The notes: a model not told the origin generated them from the letters alone. A stretch of DNA of 64,000 nt from Psychrobacter sp. I-STPA10 (GCF_021012795.1 NZ_VFYU01000024.1:50711-114710); one strand, 5' to 3'. Counted from the stretch's first letter, positions 46,081 through 56,315 are shown. A program made the numbers and translations.

Positions 46081-47094
46081 TTATCTAGTGCTTAAGCGAT
46101 AGTGACTGGCAAGCAACAATAAAAATACAATGCCACCACCAACTTCAATGACCACCGATAATACCCCTGCCATCCCCAATAATTGCTCAAAAATGGTTTG
46201 CCCCAATACCAAGGTGGTCATTGCCACAAAGGCGACTAAGGGCAAGCGCATACTGTGGCTCATATTCGGGGTGATGCGATTGGTCAAAGCACAGACCAAT
46301 AAGCCAAAAAAGGAGACGGGCCCGACCAGCGCAGTAGAGACAGAAACAAGAATGGCAATCATTGCCAGCAGCTTGAGCCCAAACTTCTGATAATCAATGC
46401 CAAGATTAATGGCGACAGGTTTGCCAAGCATCAGCACATCGCATTGATGTCGCCACCGCCAAATGAGGATCATAGCAGCAATAACCACCACCATGCTGAT
46501 GGATAACAGTTGGGTATTGATGTTATTAAACTGGGCGTAGCTGGCATATTGAATCACAGCAAAATCACTGGGGTTAATCAGACGAGCAACGAGGTTGGAC
46601 AAACTGTGGCACAAAATACCAAAAATCACCCCAACCAAAATCATTTGGGTTAAATCTTGACGGGCTTTGGTAAATAGCAGCCGAAATAGTAATACAGAGA
46701 ATAGGACCATGCAGCCAACTTCAAAGCCATATTTTGGCAGCAAGGGCAGGGAGGCATAGCCTAGGCCACCAAGTGTAAATACCAATAACCGTTGGATTAA
46801 AACATAAATGGCATCGTAACCAAGCAAGTAAGGGGTTAAAATTGGATTGTGGGTAAGTGTCTGTAGCAATAAGGTTGCTGTACCGATGGCATAACCCACC
46901 ATCATCAGCCCCAGTAGTTTTTTGCCTCTTAGTGGCAAAATAAAATCCCAATGACCATGCGCATTGATGGTCATAAATAGCAAACAACTGATGACAAACA
47001 GCAATAAGGTGACTGCTACCACATGACGGCTTAGCCAGTCTTTTATGGTGATAATAAATGTGGTCAACGTGGTAAAAGTGGATTGTTGTTGCAT
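46081..47094 (-). CDS. Siderophore ABC transporter permease (FecCD type, second)
   Basis: A hydrophobic protein of about 337 residues with eight or nine membrane segments and the FecCD-family signatures TLLLQTLTHNPILTPYLLGYDA, KPVAINLGIDYQKFGLK and GPVSFFGLLVCALTNRI. It forms a heterodimer with the permease 13 bp upstream. The ATG at 47094 is preferred to a TTG at 47100. It resembles FatC/YclO of catecholate-siderophore systems; the substrate is inferred from the branch. Confidence 0.9.
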   Translation of the reverse strand: MQQQSTFTTLTTFIITIKDWLSRHVVAVTLLLFVISCLLFMTINAHGHWDFILPLRGKKLLGLMMVGYAIGTATLLLQTLTHNPILTPYLLGYDAIYVLIQRLLVFTLGGLGYASLPLLPKYGFEVGCMVLFSVLLFRLLFTKARQDLTQMILVGVIFGILCHSLSNLVARLINPSDFAVIQYASYAQFNNINTQLLSISMVVVIAAMILIWRWRHQCDVLMLGKPVAINLGIDYQKFGLKLLAMIAILVSVSTALVGPVSFFGLLVCALTNRITPNMSHSMRLPLVAFVAMTTLVLGQTIFEQLLGMAGVLSVVIEVGGGIVFLLLLASHYRLSTR

Positions 47095-47113
47095 AACCAA
47101 TAAACCTTATTTC

Positions 47114-48124
47114 TTATGCAGTTTGCCGTACAGGCTTAAGCATCAGCCATAAAAATACCACCGCACCCACCACGCCAAAAATGGTTGCCACAGGGATTTC
47201 AAATGGATAACGCAACGTGCGTCCAATGATGTCACAAGCCAGTACCGCACATGCGCCTAATAGCGCAACCGTTGGCAAGCTTTGGCGCATACGATCACCA
47301 TATAAGCGGCTGACGATATTGGGCACCACCAGCCCGACAAAGGGAATAGCTCCCACCGTGACCACCACTAAGGCACTCATCATCGCCACCATGGTCACAC
47401 TTAGCCACACCAGTGGACGTTGATTGATGCCCAAATTGATGGCGATATTGTCACCCAAACCGATGATGTTAAGCTTATCTGCTAAGATAAATGCCAGTAC
47501 AGTAAGAATTGCACCGACCCACAGCAGCTCATAACGCCCAATAACCACCGCAGAAAAGTCGCCATAAAACCAGACATTGAGGAGTTGCAGTGTCTCGGTT
47601 TGATAGGCAATAAAGGTGGCAACGCCTTCTAAAATTCCGCCATAAACAATACCAACCAAAGGTACTAATAAATAGTCACGACTGGGTAGGCGACGAATCA
47701 GCATCACAAACACCAACATTCCCAATAGGGCAGCGACTGAGGCAATACTCATCTTGATGAGGGGTGAGGTTTGCGGTGCAACCAGACTGATGAATAATAA
47801 TCCCAATGCGGCACTTTGAGTTGCACCAATCATTGACGGCTCGATAAAGCGATTTTTTAACACCACTTGTAGTATCAATCCTGCCACTGATAGCGCCATT
47901 CCTGTTAAGATGATGGCAAGGGTACGTGGCAGGCGGCTGATGAGTAGCAAAGTAACGTCTTGTGAGCCTGTGGTATGAGTAGCGCTGAATAAGTCTTGCC
48001 ACAGGGCAAGCCAGCTAAAATCTGCCACCCCCACAGACAAGCTGATGGCACTCAAAATCAGCAGCAAAATAATGCCAATAACATTACTGGGGGTAAGGTA
48101 GCTGAGTGCAAAGGTTTTTATCAT
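47114..48124 (-). CDS. Siderophore ABC transporter permease (FecCD type, first)
   Basis: The 336-residue partner permease has SRLPRTLAIILTGMALSVAGLILQ, NRFIEPSMIGATQSAALG, NIAINLGINQRPLVWLSV and VGAIPFVGLVVPNIVSRLYGD, all standard FecCD landmarks. It resembles FatD/YclN. Gaps are 24 bp to the binding-protein gene and 13 bp to the next permease, so the four genes form one operon. Confidence 0.92.
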   Translation of the reverse strand: MIKTFALSYLTPSNVIGIILLLILSAISLSVGVADFSWLALWQDLFSATHTTGSQDVTLLLISRLPRTLAIILTGMALSVAGLILQVVLKNRFIEPSMIGATQSAALGLLFISLVAPQTSPLIKMSIASVAALLGMLVFVMLIRRLPSRDYLLVPLVGIVYGGILEGVATFIAYQTETLQLLNVWFYGDFSAVVIGRYELLWVGAILTVLAFILADKLNIIGLGDNIAINLGINQRPLVWLSVTMVAMMSALVVVTVGAIPFVGLVVPNIVSRLYGDRMRQSLPTVALLGACAVLACDIIGRTLRYPFEIPVATIFGVVGAVVFLWLMLKPVRQTA

Positions 48125-48148
48125 ATTGGCTGATGTACTCTGACTGAT

Positions 48149-49246
48149 TTATTGTGCTTTGCTATAGCCTGCTTGGATCAGCTTGGCATCATTTATCCAG
48201 TGATAATAACTGCCAAATGCCAGATAAGAATCTCGGCTTAGATAAATGATTTGCTGTTTTTGCCATGCGGTGGTTTGTTGAATCAACGGATTGTCTAATA
48301 CCACACGCGCATTTTCACCCGCCTTACCTGTGGCAGCATCATGATCTAACACCAATAACCAATCAGGATTGATTTTTTGAATGTATTCAAAAGAAATGGG
48401 CTCGCCATGAGTGGCAGCACCGATGCTCGGGTCAGCAATGGGAATACCAAATTGCTTGTGTACATAGCCAAAGCGAGAGTCTAGACCAAAGGTAGATAGC
48501 TTGTTGCCTTGTATAGACACCACCATGCCATTACCACGATCTTTGGTCATCGCTTGCGTTTTGGCGATGGCATCATCAATGTCTTGTTGCAACTTAGCAG
48601 CTTGTGCTTGCTTATCAAACAATATGCCCAGCTCTGCCAACCGCTGTTTACTGGTATTGTATAAATCTTCAAATGCCAAGCTTAAATCTAGAGTAGGGGC
48701 AACCGCAGAGATGGCAGCATAATGTTTTGCCATACGGTTACCAATTAAGATCGCTTGCGGCTGTAATGCGTTCAACTCTTCTAAGTTGGGCTCAAAAACA
48801 GTACCGATGCTTTGTGCTTTTGGGGTATTTTCTGCTTGGGTATGCTCTATTAATAAGTCTTGTGGTAGCCCTTGCACAGGTACGTCAAGCGCAGCTAAGT
48901 CTTGTATTAAGGTCATATCATAGACGGCCACAGGGTTAGGATTGGTGGGCACCGTTATCTTGCCTTGTGCGGTATCTAATGTGACCTCACCACTGCTATT
49001 GGTATTTGTCACATTGCTGTCTGTATTAGTTGCTATGTTGGTATCGGTAGCTTGTGCTGTTGTGTCTTGATTTTGCTCAGCATCAGGAGAAGAGCAGCCA
49101 GTGAAGGCAATAGAGGTAGCAGCCAATGCGGCAAAAAGTGAATGACGGCAAAAAGCACGTACTGGTTGCGATTGTTTTGCTTTTATGCTGCTTTGGTTAT
49201 CCTCTTTTTGTTCTGTTGTGTTAAGCTTTTTATAAAAAAATGTCAT
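48149..49246 (-). CDS. Siderophore-binding lipoprotein of ABC transporter
   Basis: A periplasmic binding lipoprotein with a signal peptide FAALAATSIAFTGC (lipobox FTGC), a Thr/Asn/Ser-rich spacer of 40 residues, and a class III fold: KITVPTNPNPVAVYDMTLIQDLAALDVPV, LNALQPQAILIGN, and VQGNKLSTFGLDSRFGYVHKQFG. This branch (FatB/YclQ/CeuE) binds catecholate or mixed siderophores. I start it at 49246 since AGGA lies eight bases upstream; an ATG at 49333 would lie upstream of a terminator hairpin and is unlikely. First gene of the importer. Confidence 0.9.
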   Translation of the reverse strand: MTFFYKKLNTTEQKEDNQSSIKAKQSQPVRAFCRHSLFAALAATSIAFTGCSSPDAEQNQDTTAQATDTNIATNTDSNVTNTNSSGEVTLDTAQGKITVPTNPNPVAVYDMTLIQDLAALDVPVQGLPQDLLIEHTQAENTPKAQSIGTVFEPNLEELNALQPQAILIGNRMAKHYAAISAVAPTLDLSLAFEDLYNTSKQRLAELGILFDKQAQAAKLQQDIDDAIAKTQAMTKDRGNGMVVSIQGNKLSTFGLDSRFGYVHKQFGIPIADPSIGAATHGEPISFEYIQKINPDWLLVLDHDAATGKAGENARVVLDNPLIQQTTAWQKQQIIYLSRDSYLAFGSYYHWINDAKLIQAGYSKAQ

Positions 49247-49261
49247 ACGGGTTGTCCTATC

Positions 49262-49302
49262 AAAAAAAGGGCTACTTTGCGCCATGAATCGTAAAGTAGC
49301 CC
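49262..49302 (-). terminator. Terminator or attenuator ahead of the importer operon
   Basis: A perfect 10-bp stem (49269-49278 / 49293-49302) with a 14-base loop is followed on the minus strand by seven T (49262-49268). It sits between the receptor gene (stop at 49453) and the importer, only about 15 bp before the importer start. The stem and T run point to minus-strand termination. Confidence 0.85.
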
Positions 49303-49452
49303 GTGGAGAGAAGGATGTTTTTCTAGACGGCAATTTTTGTATTAGTCTAGTATTAAACTAAATATAAAACAAATTTAAGTTAATAAAAACAATTATTTTA
49401 ATCTAAATTCTAAATCGTTGTTTAAGGTCTATGCTTACTCAGCATCCAGCCG

Positions 49453-51492
49453 TTAAAACTTATAGTTTACCCCCACCCGAAACTCACGTCCTTTTTCAGG
49501 ATATATCTTATTAAAGTCCACAGGCGTTGAGCGGTTGTTACTTTGGTTATAATATTGTTTGTTAGCAATATTATTAATACTGGCATTGATAGATAATCTA
49601 TCATCTACAAGCGGTTGCCAGTTAGCAAACACATCTGTCACCCAATAGCTGGGCAGATGACCACTTTCAGTGGTTATCTGTTTGGTTCTTCTATCTTCTA
49701 CTTCAGTTTGATAACTATAATCATCTACATATTGGTTTTTTACTCCAATTTCAAGACGAGGCTGATCGAACTGATAAGAAACGCTGGCATTATATTTTGT
49801 TCCTGTCGGCAAGATATCTAACGCATAGCCATAATAGTCACCATTGAGATCTGTCTTACTGCGAGATAAGCCCATAAAGGCATTAATACCATCTTTGCGA
49901 TAACCCACATTGGCTTCATAGCCACGACTTTTGAGGGTTCCACTGTTCATTTGTGTTGAAATGCCCTTAATAGACTCAACCTTTATATAGTCTTTGATAC
50001 GTTGTTCAAAAACATTGGCATCCGCCATAAAGCCGTTGTCGCCATGCCACTCTATACCTGCTTCGGTGGTCTGCGCTTTACCTGGCTCTATATTGTCAGC
50101 AAAATCATGATTTAGCCCATTTGATAAGCCCAATATCAAAGACTCATAAATACGAGGGGCTTGTATCGCTTGTGACCAACTGGCATTAACTGCAAAATTA
50201 TCATTCATCTGCCATTTGGCAGCAATACTTGGACTAACCAGACCATCTTTGATGTTTTTACCTTGGTTAGTGGTGATGTCATAATGGTCATAACGCACCC
50301 CCGTGGTTAGGCTGATTGGGTTAAAATCCCACAGCATTTGTGCATAAACACCAGATTCTTTTTTGTCTTCGTGACCACTACCAACACTTTGATTCTTCGC
50401 ATTGGTTTGGCTGTCACGATAATTAACACCTGTCTCTAAAAGATGATTGGCAAAAGTTGGTAAAAACACCGACGCATTTGCGCCTGTGGTGGTCATATCA
50501 ATATCTAATTCTTTAGGCACACGATTGGTGCTGATATTTTCGATTTGTGTACGCTGCTCAGCCGCCTGACTATAATAGACATTCGCATTGACATCGACAC
50601 CTGTGCGACCTGCCACATTATAGCCTTGGTAGGCGATATTGGTGGTATCTTGAGTCAGTTTTGTGTCCATGATTGGCTGTTTGTCGACAATAACGTTTGC
50701 ACGTAATGGCAAATCGCCACTTTGCTGCTCACGGCGATGGCTTAACTCAAGGCGGTTGTCTGTATTGACGTTCCAGCCAAATTTTGCCATATAGGCTTCT
50801 TGATTCACAGCAGTGTCTTCTACCACATCGCCATTGCCATCCTTATAATCCTCATGCTTAACATAATTACCCATGACGATACCATCGAAGCGGTGATCGT
50901 CACTGCGTCCATAAAATGCACCCACCCCACGATAGCCTTTATTTGAGCTGTAACCTGCACCAAGCATTGCGCCAACATTTTGTCCACTGCGCAGCATGTC
51001 ATTGGCATCAACGGTGGTCATACGTATTGCACCACCTGTGACACCGATACCAGAGTTGGCTTGCCCTGTTCCTTTTTCAATATTCATTGATTTAAGTAAC
51101 GCAGGATCAAACATAAAGCGGGATTGATGGTGAAATAACTGCGAATTAGGTGCGGTATTATCCACACTAAAGGTCAGCTCATTTTCACCAAAATTACGAA
51201 TATATAGTTGTTGTGATACGCCATTACCGCCACCAACAGAGAGACTGGGCTGGTCTTTGAGTACGTCTTTCATATCAACGATATTGCTTTTTTCAACCAC
51301 CTGTTGATTGACACTGGGAGTGATGCCACCTGAGCTTGCAGTAACCACAATGGTATCTATGGTGGTATGTGGTAGATCTTCTGTTGTATCACCATTAGCA
51401 GATGTTTGTGCTGCTAAAGCCAGTTGTGCGGTACCTAGCGCAGCAGTAGATAGTAATAAACGTAAACATAAGCAGAGGTGATTTGGTCGCAT
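49453..51492 (-). CDS. TonB-dependent siderophore receptor
   Basis: A 679-residue outer-membrane receptor with signal peptide ending about residue 28 (ALAAQ), TonB box-like TIVVTAS, plug domain (LKDQPSLSVGGGNGVSQQLYIRNFGENELTFSVDN, in pieces; IEKGTGQANSGIGVTGG) and a barrel ending VGVNYKF. It stands directly upstream of the importer genes, so it most likely imports the same siderophore. A Fur-like site lies about 105 bp before its start (51594-51612). A Fe-regulated operon with the AraC regulator as activator is plausible. Confidence 0.88.
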   Translation of the reverse strand: MRPNHLCLCLRLLLSTAALGTAQLALAAQTSANGDTTEDLPHTTIDTIVVTASSGGITPSVNQQVVEKSNIVDMKDVLKDQPSLSVGGGNGVSQQLYIRNFGENELTFSVDNTAPNSQLFHHQSRFMFDPALLKSMNIEKGTGQANSGIGVTGGAIRMTTVDANDMLRSGQNVGAMLGAGYSSNKGYRGVGAFYGRSDDHRFDGIVMGNYVKHEDYKDGNGDVVEDTAVNQEAYMAKFGWNVNTDNRLELSHRREQQSGDLPLRANVIVDKQPIMDTKLTQDTTNIAYQGYNVAGRTGVDVNANVYYSQAAEQRTQIENISTNRVPKELDIDMTTTGANASVFLPTFANHLLETGVNYRDSQTNAKNQSVGSGHEDKKESGVYAQMLWDFNPISLTTGVRYDHYDITTNQGKNIKDGLVSPSIAAKWQMNDNFAVNASWSQAIQAPRIYESLILGLSNGLNHDFADNIEPGKAQTTEAGIEWHGDNGFMADANVFEQRIKDYIKVESIKGISTQMNSGTLKSRGYEANVGYRKDGINAFMGLSRSKTDLNGDYYGYALDILPTGTKYNASVSYQFDQPRLEIGVKNQYVDDYSYQTEVEDRRTKQITTESGHLPSYWVTDVFANWQPLVDDRLSINASINNIANKQYYNQSNNRSTPVDFNKIYPEKGREFRVGVNYKF

Positions 51493-51593
51493 AGTACTTC
51501 CTAAAAGTCGCTATATAAAGCGTGGTAGATTATGGCTAAGGGGTTTATCAGCTTATTAATGAAACGATAAACTAATAAACTAAAATACTAAGT

Positions 51594-51612
51594 GATAAGA
51601 AAAATCGTTATA
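51594..51612 (-). promoter_or_regulatory. Fur-like box between receptor and AraC regulator
   Basis: GATAAGAAAAATCGTTATA matches 14 of 19 bases of the Fur consensus by hand. It could control both the receptor (minus) and the divergent AraC gene (plus). The rest of the 336-bp gap shows nothing else clear. Confidence 0.5.
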
Positions 51613-51828
51613 CAAATAAGAACTGATATTATCTATAAAACAAAATATTAATGTGTAATAATGAGGAAAAAAATATATTGAAATTGGGAAAATTTATGAG
51701 TCTTATCAAAAACCTATGAGCTTACCAAGACAGTAAAAACGGGGTGTAACAGGTTGTAAGTTAAGTTAAAGAGTAATCCTGTAGGATCACACTATTTTTT
51801 ATTTACCATTTTTTAATTACTGGTACAG

Positions 51829-52788
51829 ATGATGATGTTAATAGATTACGACAAAATAACATGGCAACAGCAGCAGATGGCTCATGTGCAAATCACTAGC
51901 TGTGATGATCGTGTGAGTGCTTATCGAGAAACACATGAGTTTCAATCAGGGTTTCGACTGGTGCGGCGGCAGCTACAAACCACAACCCCCATTCGCTATC
52001 CTGCCTTTGAGGATTTGGATTATATTGGTGTGTGTTTTACCTTTAGTGACAAACAAGTTGACCCCAAAAAGTTGGCATTTGAACATTTGCATCACAGTGA
52101 TATGAACATCACTAATGGTTATGAGTTTGCAGGTAATACCTTACATGCACTCGACCAGTCTTTGTATTACACCAGTTTGCAATTTAGCCATAGTTATATT
52201 AGCCAGTTACAAGAGCAGCAGCGTTTGCCAAAATGGCTATTACATATTATAGAGAATCAAGATAAAAAATACATAGACCGTATTGCTGTCCCTTTTGCCC
52301 TACGTCAGTTGGCATGGCAAATTTGCACCATGCCTAAAGTAAGTCGGGTAAGTGATGCGCTGCGGGTAGAATCAAAAGCTATTGATTGGCTGGCAATGAT
52401 GCTAGAGATGGCAGAGCAGCCGACCATTTGTACTTCTAATTATGGAGCTGGCTTACCAAAACATGGCAAAAAATATGTGCATGCTGTACAAGATATTATT
52501 CATAGTGAATTTATGCAGCCGTTGACCATCGCAGAATTAGCACAGCGAGTGGGTACCAATGAGTGCTATTTAAAGCAGTATTTTAAGCAGGTGTTGGATA
52601 TCAGTATTCATGAGTATTTAACTCAATATCGCTTGCAGCATGCTTGTGAGCTACTACGACATCACAAAGCCTTAAATGTCAAGGATATTGCGGGTATGTG
52701 TGGCTATCAGCCCAGCCATTTTAGCCAATTGTTCCACAAAACTTATGGCATCACCCCAAAGCAATATCGATGTGAGGGTATGGATTAA
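51829..52788 (+). CDS. AraC-family regulator, probable siderophore-uptake activator
   Basis: The 319-residue protein has a C-terminal AraC double helix-turn-helix: first part PLTIAELAQRVGTNECYLKQYFKQVLD, then VKDIAGMCGYQPSHFSQLFHKTYGITPKQYR. The N-terminal half is an unassigned ligand-binding region. It is divergent from the receptor/importer genes, as PchR-type regulators are, which activate in the presence of their siderophore; the function is inferred from context. Two ATG codons follow the first in frame (51829, 51832, 51835). Confidence 0.85.
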   Translation: MMMLIDYDKITWQQQQMAHVQITSCDDRVSAYRETHEFQSGFRLVRRQLQTTTPIRYPAFEDLDYIGVCFTFSDKQVDPKKLAFEHLHHSDMNITNGYEFAGNTLHALDQSLYYTSLQFSHSYISQLQEQQRLPKWLLHIIENQDKKYIDRIAVPFALRQLAWQICTMPKVSRVSDALRVESKAIDWLAMMLEMAEQPTICTSNYGAGLPKHGKKYVHAVQDIIHSEFMQPLTIAELAQRVGTNECYLKQYFKQVLDISIHEYLTQYRLQHACELLRHHKALNVKDIAGMCGYQPSHFSQLFHKTYGITPKQYRCEGMD

Positions 52789-53005
52789 ACATAGTTTGTT
52801 GCTTACCTTAGAAATTTACTTTTTATGATATTTATTAATGATTTAGTAACAATTCATATCGAAGTTCGGTACAATGCAATGATATTTATAAATTTATATT
52901 AGGGTCTATTGACTATATAGTATCGTTACAGAATGACTAATCATCTAGCTTAAATCAACCTAGTATAAATTGACATAAAACATCTTCTAATTATGGAATT
53001 ATTGT

Positions 53006-53566
53006 ATGCCGCAAAAAAATACTGCAAAAAATACCCCAGCTGCTAATATTAGTCGTTCATCACAACAACAGGCTACATCGTGCTTTTCGTATCTACTGAT
53101 GGCTTTGATGTCTGTGGGTGTGGTGAGTATGCTGGGTTGTTCTGTAGAACAAAGAGAACAGGCAGAGCAAACACTTAGCTTAGATGAAAAGGATGTGTTT
53201 AGTTTACAAGTGGGTACTTGCTTTAATGATGCCAATGGCAATATTGATAGTGGTTCAGGTGAAGAAATTAGTGAAGTGCCGATTCGTGATTGTGATAAAC
53301 CGCATGATTATGAAGTATTTCATTTATTTAACTTAACTGGTGATAATATACCGACCGATGAGGATTTTGAGACTCAGGTGATGGAAAACTGTGACCCCGC
53401 CTTTGAAAGTTATGTGGGTAAATCTTTTGAAGAATCTATGTATAATATGTCAACCTTATCACCATCGTTGGATACTTGGCAAACTGGCGATCGTGAGGTG
53501 GTGTGTTTCTTGTTTGATGAGAGTAATGCAAAATTAACTGAATCCTTAAAAGGTAAAAATTTATAA
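53006..53566 (+). CDS. Septum-formation-family lipoprotein
   Basis: A 186-residue protein with an N-terminal charged stretch of about 27 residues, a hydrophobic segment and lipobox MLGC (about 43-46), so it is a likely lipoprotein. The mature part shows VGTCFNDANG, VPIRDCDKPHDYEVFHLFNL and the spaced Cys residues of the septum-formation (Septum_form) domain, CDPAF and VVCFLF. The family is common in actinobacteria, where it is linked to septum formation, and its role here is unknown. A start at a later Met is possible because the leader is long. Confidence 0.75.
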   Translation: MPQKNTAKNTPAANISRSSQQQATSCFSYLLMALMSVGVVSMLGCSVEQREQAEQTLSLDEKDVFSLQVGTCFNDANGNIDSGSGEEISEVPIRDCDKPHDYEVFHLFNLTGDNIPTDEDFETQVMENCDPAFESYVGKSFEESMYNMSTLSPSLDTWQTGDREVVCFLFDESNAKLTESLKGKNL

Positions 53567-53625
53567 GGTCGTTTTTTCAGCTTTAGCAATTGCATAGTGT
53601 TTATATATAGTGTTTATATATCTTT

Positions 53626-53663
53626 AATTAGGGCAAGCGACCAGATGGCTTGCCCTAATTTTT
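53626..53663. terminator. Bidirectional terminator between lipoprotein gene and rlmL
   Basis: A perfect 13-bp stem (53626-53638 / 53648-53660) with a 9-base loop and T/A tails on both sides, in the 115-bp gap between two converging genes. Confidence 0.9.
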
Positions 53664-53681
53664 GCCAATAAACACTAGATA

Positions 53682-55982
53682 TTAACGATGACGTATCTCA
53701 AAGCTTTGGTGAATTGGGCGTTTGGGATTAAAATCAAAGCCAATGGTTTTGTGGGTGATATCGGTTACATCATAGCGCTGACGCAGCTCGTCATCTAACT
53801 CAAACTTAGTAAAGTTATTAGAAAAGTATAATATGCCATCCGTAGCTAGGCGATTCATGGCACGATTAATCAATGCTGCATGGTCTCTTTGCACATCAAA
53901 CGTCCCCTGAAACTTTTTGGAATTAGAAAAGGTCGGTGGATCAATAAAAATGGTATCAAACTGCTCAGTATTATCCTTAATCCACTCAAAGATATCTTCT
54001 GCGACAAATTGATATTGATTAGTAGAAATATCCAATCCATTTAAAGCAAAGTTGCGTCTGCCCCAGTCGAGATAGTTTTGTGATAAATCGACACTGGTCA
54101 CTGTCTTAGCACCTGCCAATGCCGCATGTACACTGGCAGTACAAGTATAGGCAAACAGGTTTAATACATTTTTGCCGCTACTTGCTGCTTTGACAAGCGC
54201 ACGCATATTACGGTGGTCAATAAATAGTCCTGTATCTAGATAATCGGTAAAGTTGACATAAAAATAGGCATTGTCTTCTTGAACAATATAAAACTTACCT
54301 TGTTTATTACCGCCTTGCTTGCTGTATTGATCTTTACCAGATTGTCTTGCCCGTGTTTTGATAAATACCTGCTCGCGGTCAATACCAAACACTTCACGAA
54401 TGCCCATCAGTGCCAGATTAAAGCGTTTTTTTGCTGTCTCGGGTGGAATGGATTTTGGTGGCGCATACTCTTGCACATGCACATTATCTGCATACACATC
54501 AATAGCGACCTTAAAATCAGGTAAATCGGCATCATAAAGGCGTAGATTGGTAATATTTTGTTTGCCAGCTTGTTTTTTTAGCTTTGCCACATTTTTTTGC
54601 AAACGATTGATAAAGTCTTGTCCAGCATCAACGCTGATTTCTTTTTTCTCAAAGGTATGGATTAACGCTGCTGGGCTTTTGGTGATGAGTGTACCATAGC
54701 GGAAATAAACAGTAATTGCACCATTATGACAGCGCAGCGTTTGTGGCTTGGCAATCGGCAGCACATCTGCTTGCTCAACATGGGCGGCAAGTAGTCCGAG
54801 TGTCGGTGCGTGTTTTGAGCTTACAAACGTCTCTTGCAAGATGAGTCCTAAGCCTTGATACAAAGGCTTAATCATATCTTCATCACCCAAACGCTCACCA
54901 TAAGGTGGATTGGTGATGATCAGTGGTGCATTGAGCTTACCTTGCTGTTGCCAGTCACTAAGCCCTGCTTTAAGTTGATTTAAGGGGCGGTGTTGTAGCA
55001 TCACCTGTGAGACGATGGGTTGTAAACCTGCCGCTATCATATTTTTTAAAGTGGCTTTAATGGCACCCACATCAGCATCATAACCAATAATGGTGGGCAG
55101 TATATTATTTGTTTCAGCCTGCTGTGCATCACTAAAAGTCGCTAAAGCATCATGAAAACGCTCAGTGGCATCAATCACCATCTGTTGCCACAGCTCGCTG
55201 TCATGGTGTTGCCAATGATAAAAGCCAAATTGACCTTCGGCTTTATCCAGTCCAACCGCATAATCACAGCGCATCAGTAAGGCTTCGATTAAAAACGTAC
55301 CTGAGCCGCACATGGGGTCGATGATGGCATCATAACGATCCTTTTCGTGCCAGCCAACGCTATAGAGTAGGGCAGCAGCTAGGTTTTCTTTTAGAGGCGC
55401 ATCGGTCATCGCCACACGGTAGCCACGGCGGTGCAAACTGGTGCCTGAGATATCTAAATACAGCTCAGCCGTTTTGTCAGCAATATTGACATAAATGGGG
55501 AAATCAGGTTGCTCACTATCGACATCGGGGCGGGCAGCGTATTTTTTATTAAAACTATCTGCAATGGCATCTTTGGTACGCAGCATCGCAAACTGCTGAC
55601 TCACTGGCATACGCTTATCCACCGAAACACGAATGGCAAAAGTATTATCCAAATTAAACCACGTTGTCCAATCCACCGTACTTGCCAGACCATAAAGCTG
55701 CTCAGCAATATCATAATCGATATTAATATTGCGACGTTTGATGGGTAGCAGCACCCGAGAAGCCACGCGTGACCACAGGCAAATGGTATAAATCTGTGCC
55801 AAAGTAGCGGTGACATTTAAACGTCCCGTACTGCTGATATCACTGGCAATGCCAAAGGTGGTTAGCTCAGTTTGTAGGGGTGCTTCAAGTCCATCGGCGC
55901 AAGTAATAACGATAGCAAATGTTTGCTGAGAGGCGGTTTTAGGGGGTTGGTTGTTACTATTTGCCAAAACGGGGGTGCTCAT
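53682..55982 (-). CDS. rlmL: Bifunctional 23S rRNA (guanine) methyltransferase RlmKL
   Basis: RlmKL methylates G2445 (N2) and G2069 (N7) of 23S rRNA in gammaproteobacteria. The N-terminal THUMP and RlmL half has FLIEALLMR, DPMCGSGT and NPPYGERLG (about 357); the C-terminal RlmK half has VLNLFAYTCTASVHAALAGA, VDLSQNYLDWGRRNF and IDPPTFSNSKKF (about 680). Length 766 is a little above the usual 700-710. Start follows an AGGTAG. The fused form places the organism in Gammaproteobacteria. Confidence 0.95.
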   Translation of the reverse strand: MSTPVLANSNNQPPKTASQQTFAIVITCADGLEAPLQTELTTFGIASDISSTGRLNVTATLAQIYTICLWSRVASRVLLPIKRRNINIDYDIAEQLYGLASTVDWTTWFNLDNTFAIRVSVDKRMPVSQQFAMLRTKDAIADSFNKKYAARPDVDSEQPDFPIYVNIADKTAELYLDISGTSLHRRGYRVAMTDAPLKENLAAALLYSVGWHEKDRYDAIIDPMCGSGTFLIEALLMRCDYAVGLDKAEGQFGFYHWQHHDSELWQQMVIDATERFHDALATFSDAQQAETNNILPTIIGYDADVGAIKATLKNMIAAGLQPIVSQVMLQHRPLNQLKAGLSDWQQQGKLNAPLIITNPPYGERLGDEDMIKPLYQGLGLILQETFVSSKHAPTLGLLAAHVEQADVLPIAKPQTLRCHNGAITVYFRYGTLITKSPAALIHTFEKKEISVDAGQDFINRLQKNVAKLKKQAGKQNITNLRLYDADLPDFKVAIDVYADNVHVQEYAPPKSIPPETAKKRFNLALMGIREVFGIDREQVFIKTRARQSGKDQYSKQGGNKQGKFYIVQEDNAYFYVNFTDYLDTGLFIDHRNMRALVKAASSGKNVLNLFAYTCTASVHAALAGAKTVTSVDLSQNYLDWGRRNFALNGLDISTNQYQFVAEDIFEWIKDNTEQFDTIFIDPPTFSNSKKFQGTFDVQRDHAALINRAMNRLATDGILYFSNNFTKFELDDELRQRYDVTDITHKTIGFDFNPKRPIHQSFEIRHR

Positions 55983-56125
55983 GAATCTACCTATGATGTA
56001 TGAATGGTTGTATGGATATACAAAATTATATAATGAAACAGATGACGGGGTTAAATGGAAGCAACATTAAACAATGGCTACACAGAGGGCTGCAAAGTAG
56101 GGTAGATTTTAGCACAGTTAACCAT

Positions 56126-56162
56126 AAAAGCCCCACTCAGCAATGCTGAATGGGGCTTTTTA
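56126..56162. terminator. Strong terminator hairpin
   Basis: A 10-bp outer stem AAAAGCCCCA/TGGGGCTTTT encloses a second small hairpin (CAGC/GCTG). It is followed by T on the plus strand and preceded by A, so it can work both ways; it should end the minus-strand aldo/keto reductase transcript. Confidence 0.85.
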
Positions 56163-56192
56163 TAGTATGGTAAAGTCAGATTATTTTTGATA

Positions 56193-56315
56193 GTGTTTCA
56201 AAAAGTATGCTGTGGTTATTTTGCCCTCCCTCTAGCCCCCTCCATTAGGAGAGGGAACAGTTCTATCCCTCTTTGAAGAAGGGTTAGGGAGGGGGTAGCA
56301 TACTTTTTAGAACAC
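56193..56315. repeat. Palindromic intergenic element, family 2, copy 1
   Basis: The ends are inverted repeats of about 19 bp (start GTGTTTCAAAAAGTATGCT, and the other end is its near-complement). Inside are G/C-blocked arms (ccctccctc ... agggaggg). A second copy lies at 58386-58485. Confidence 0.75.
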
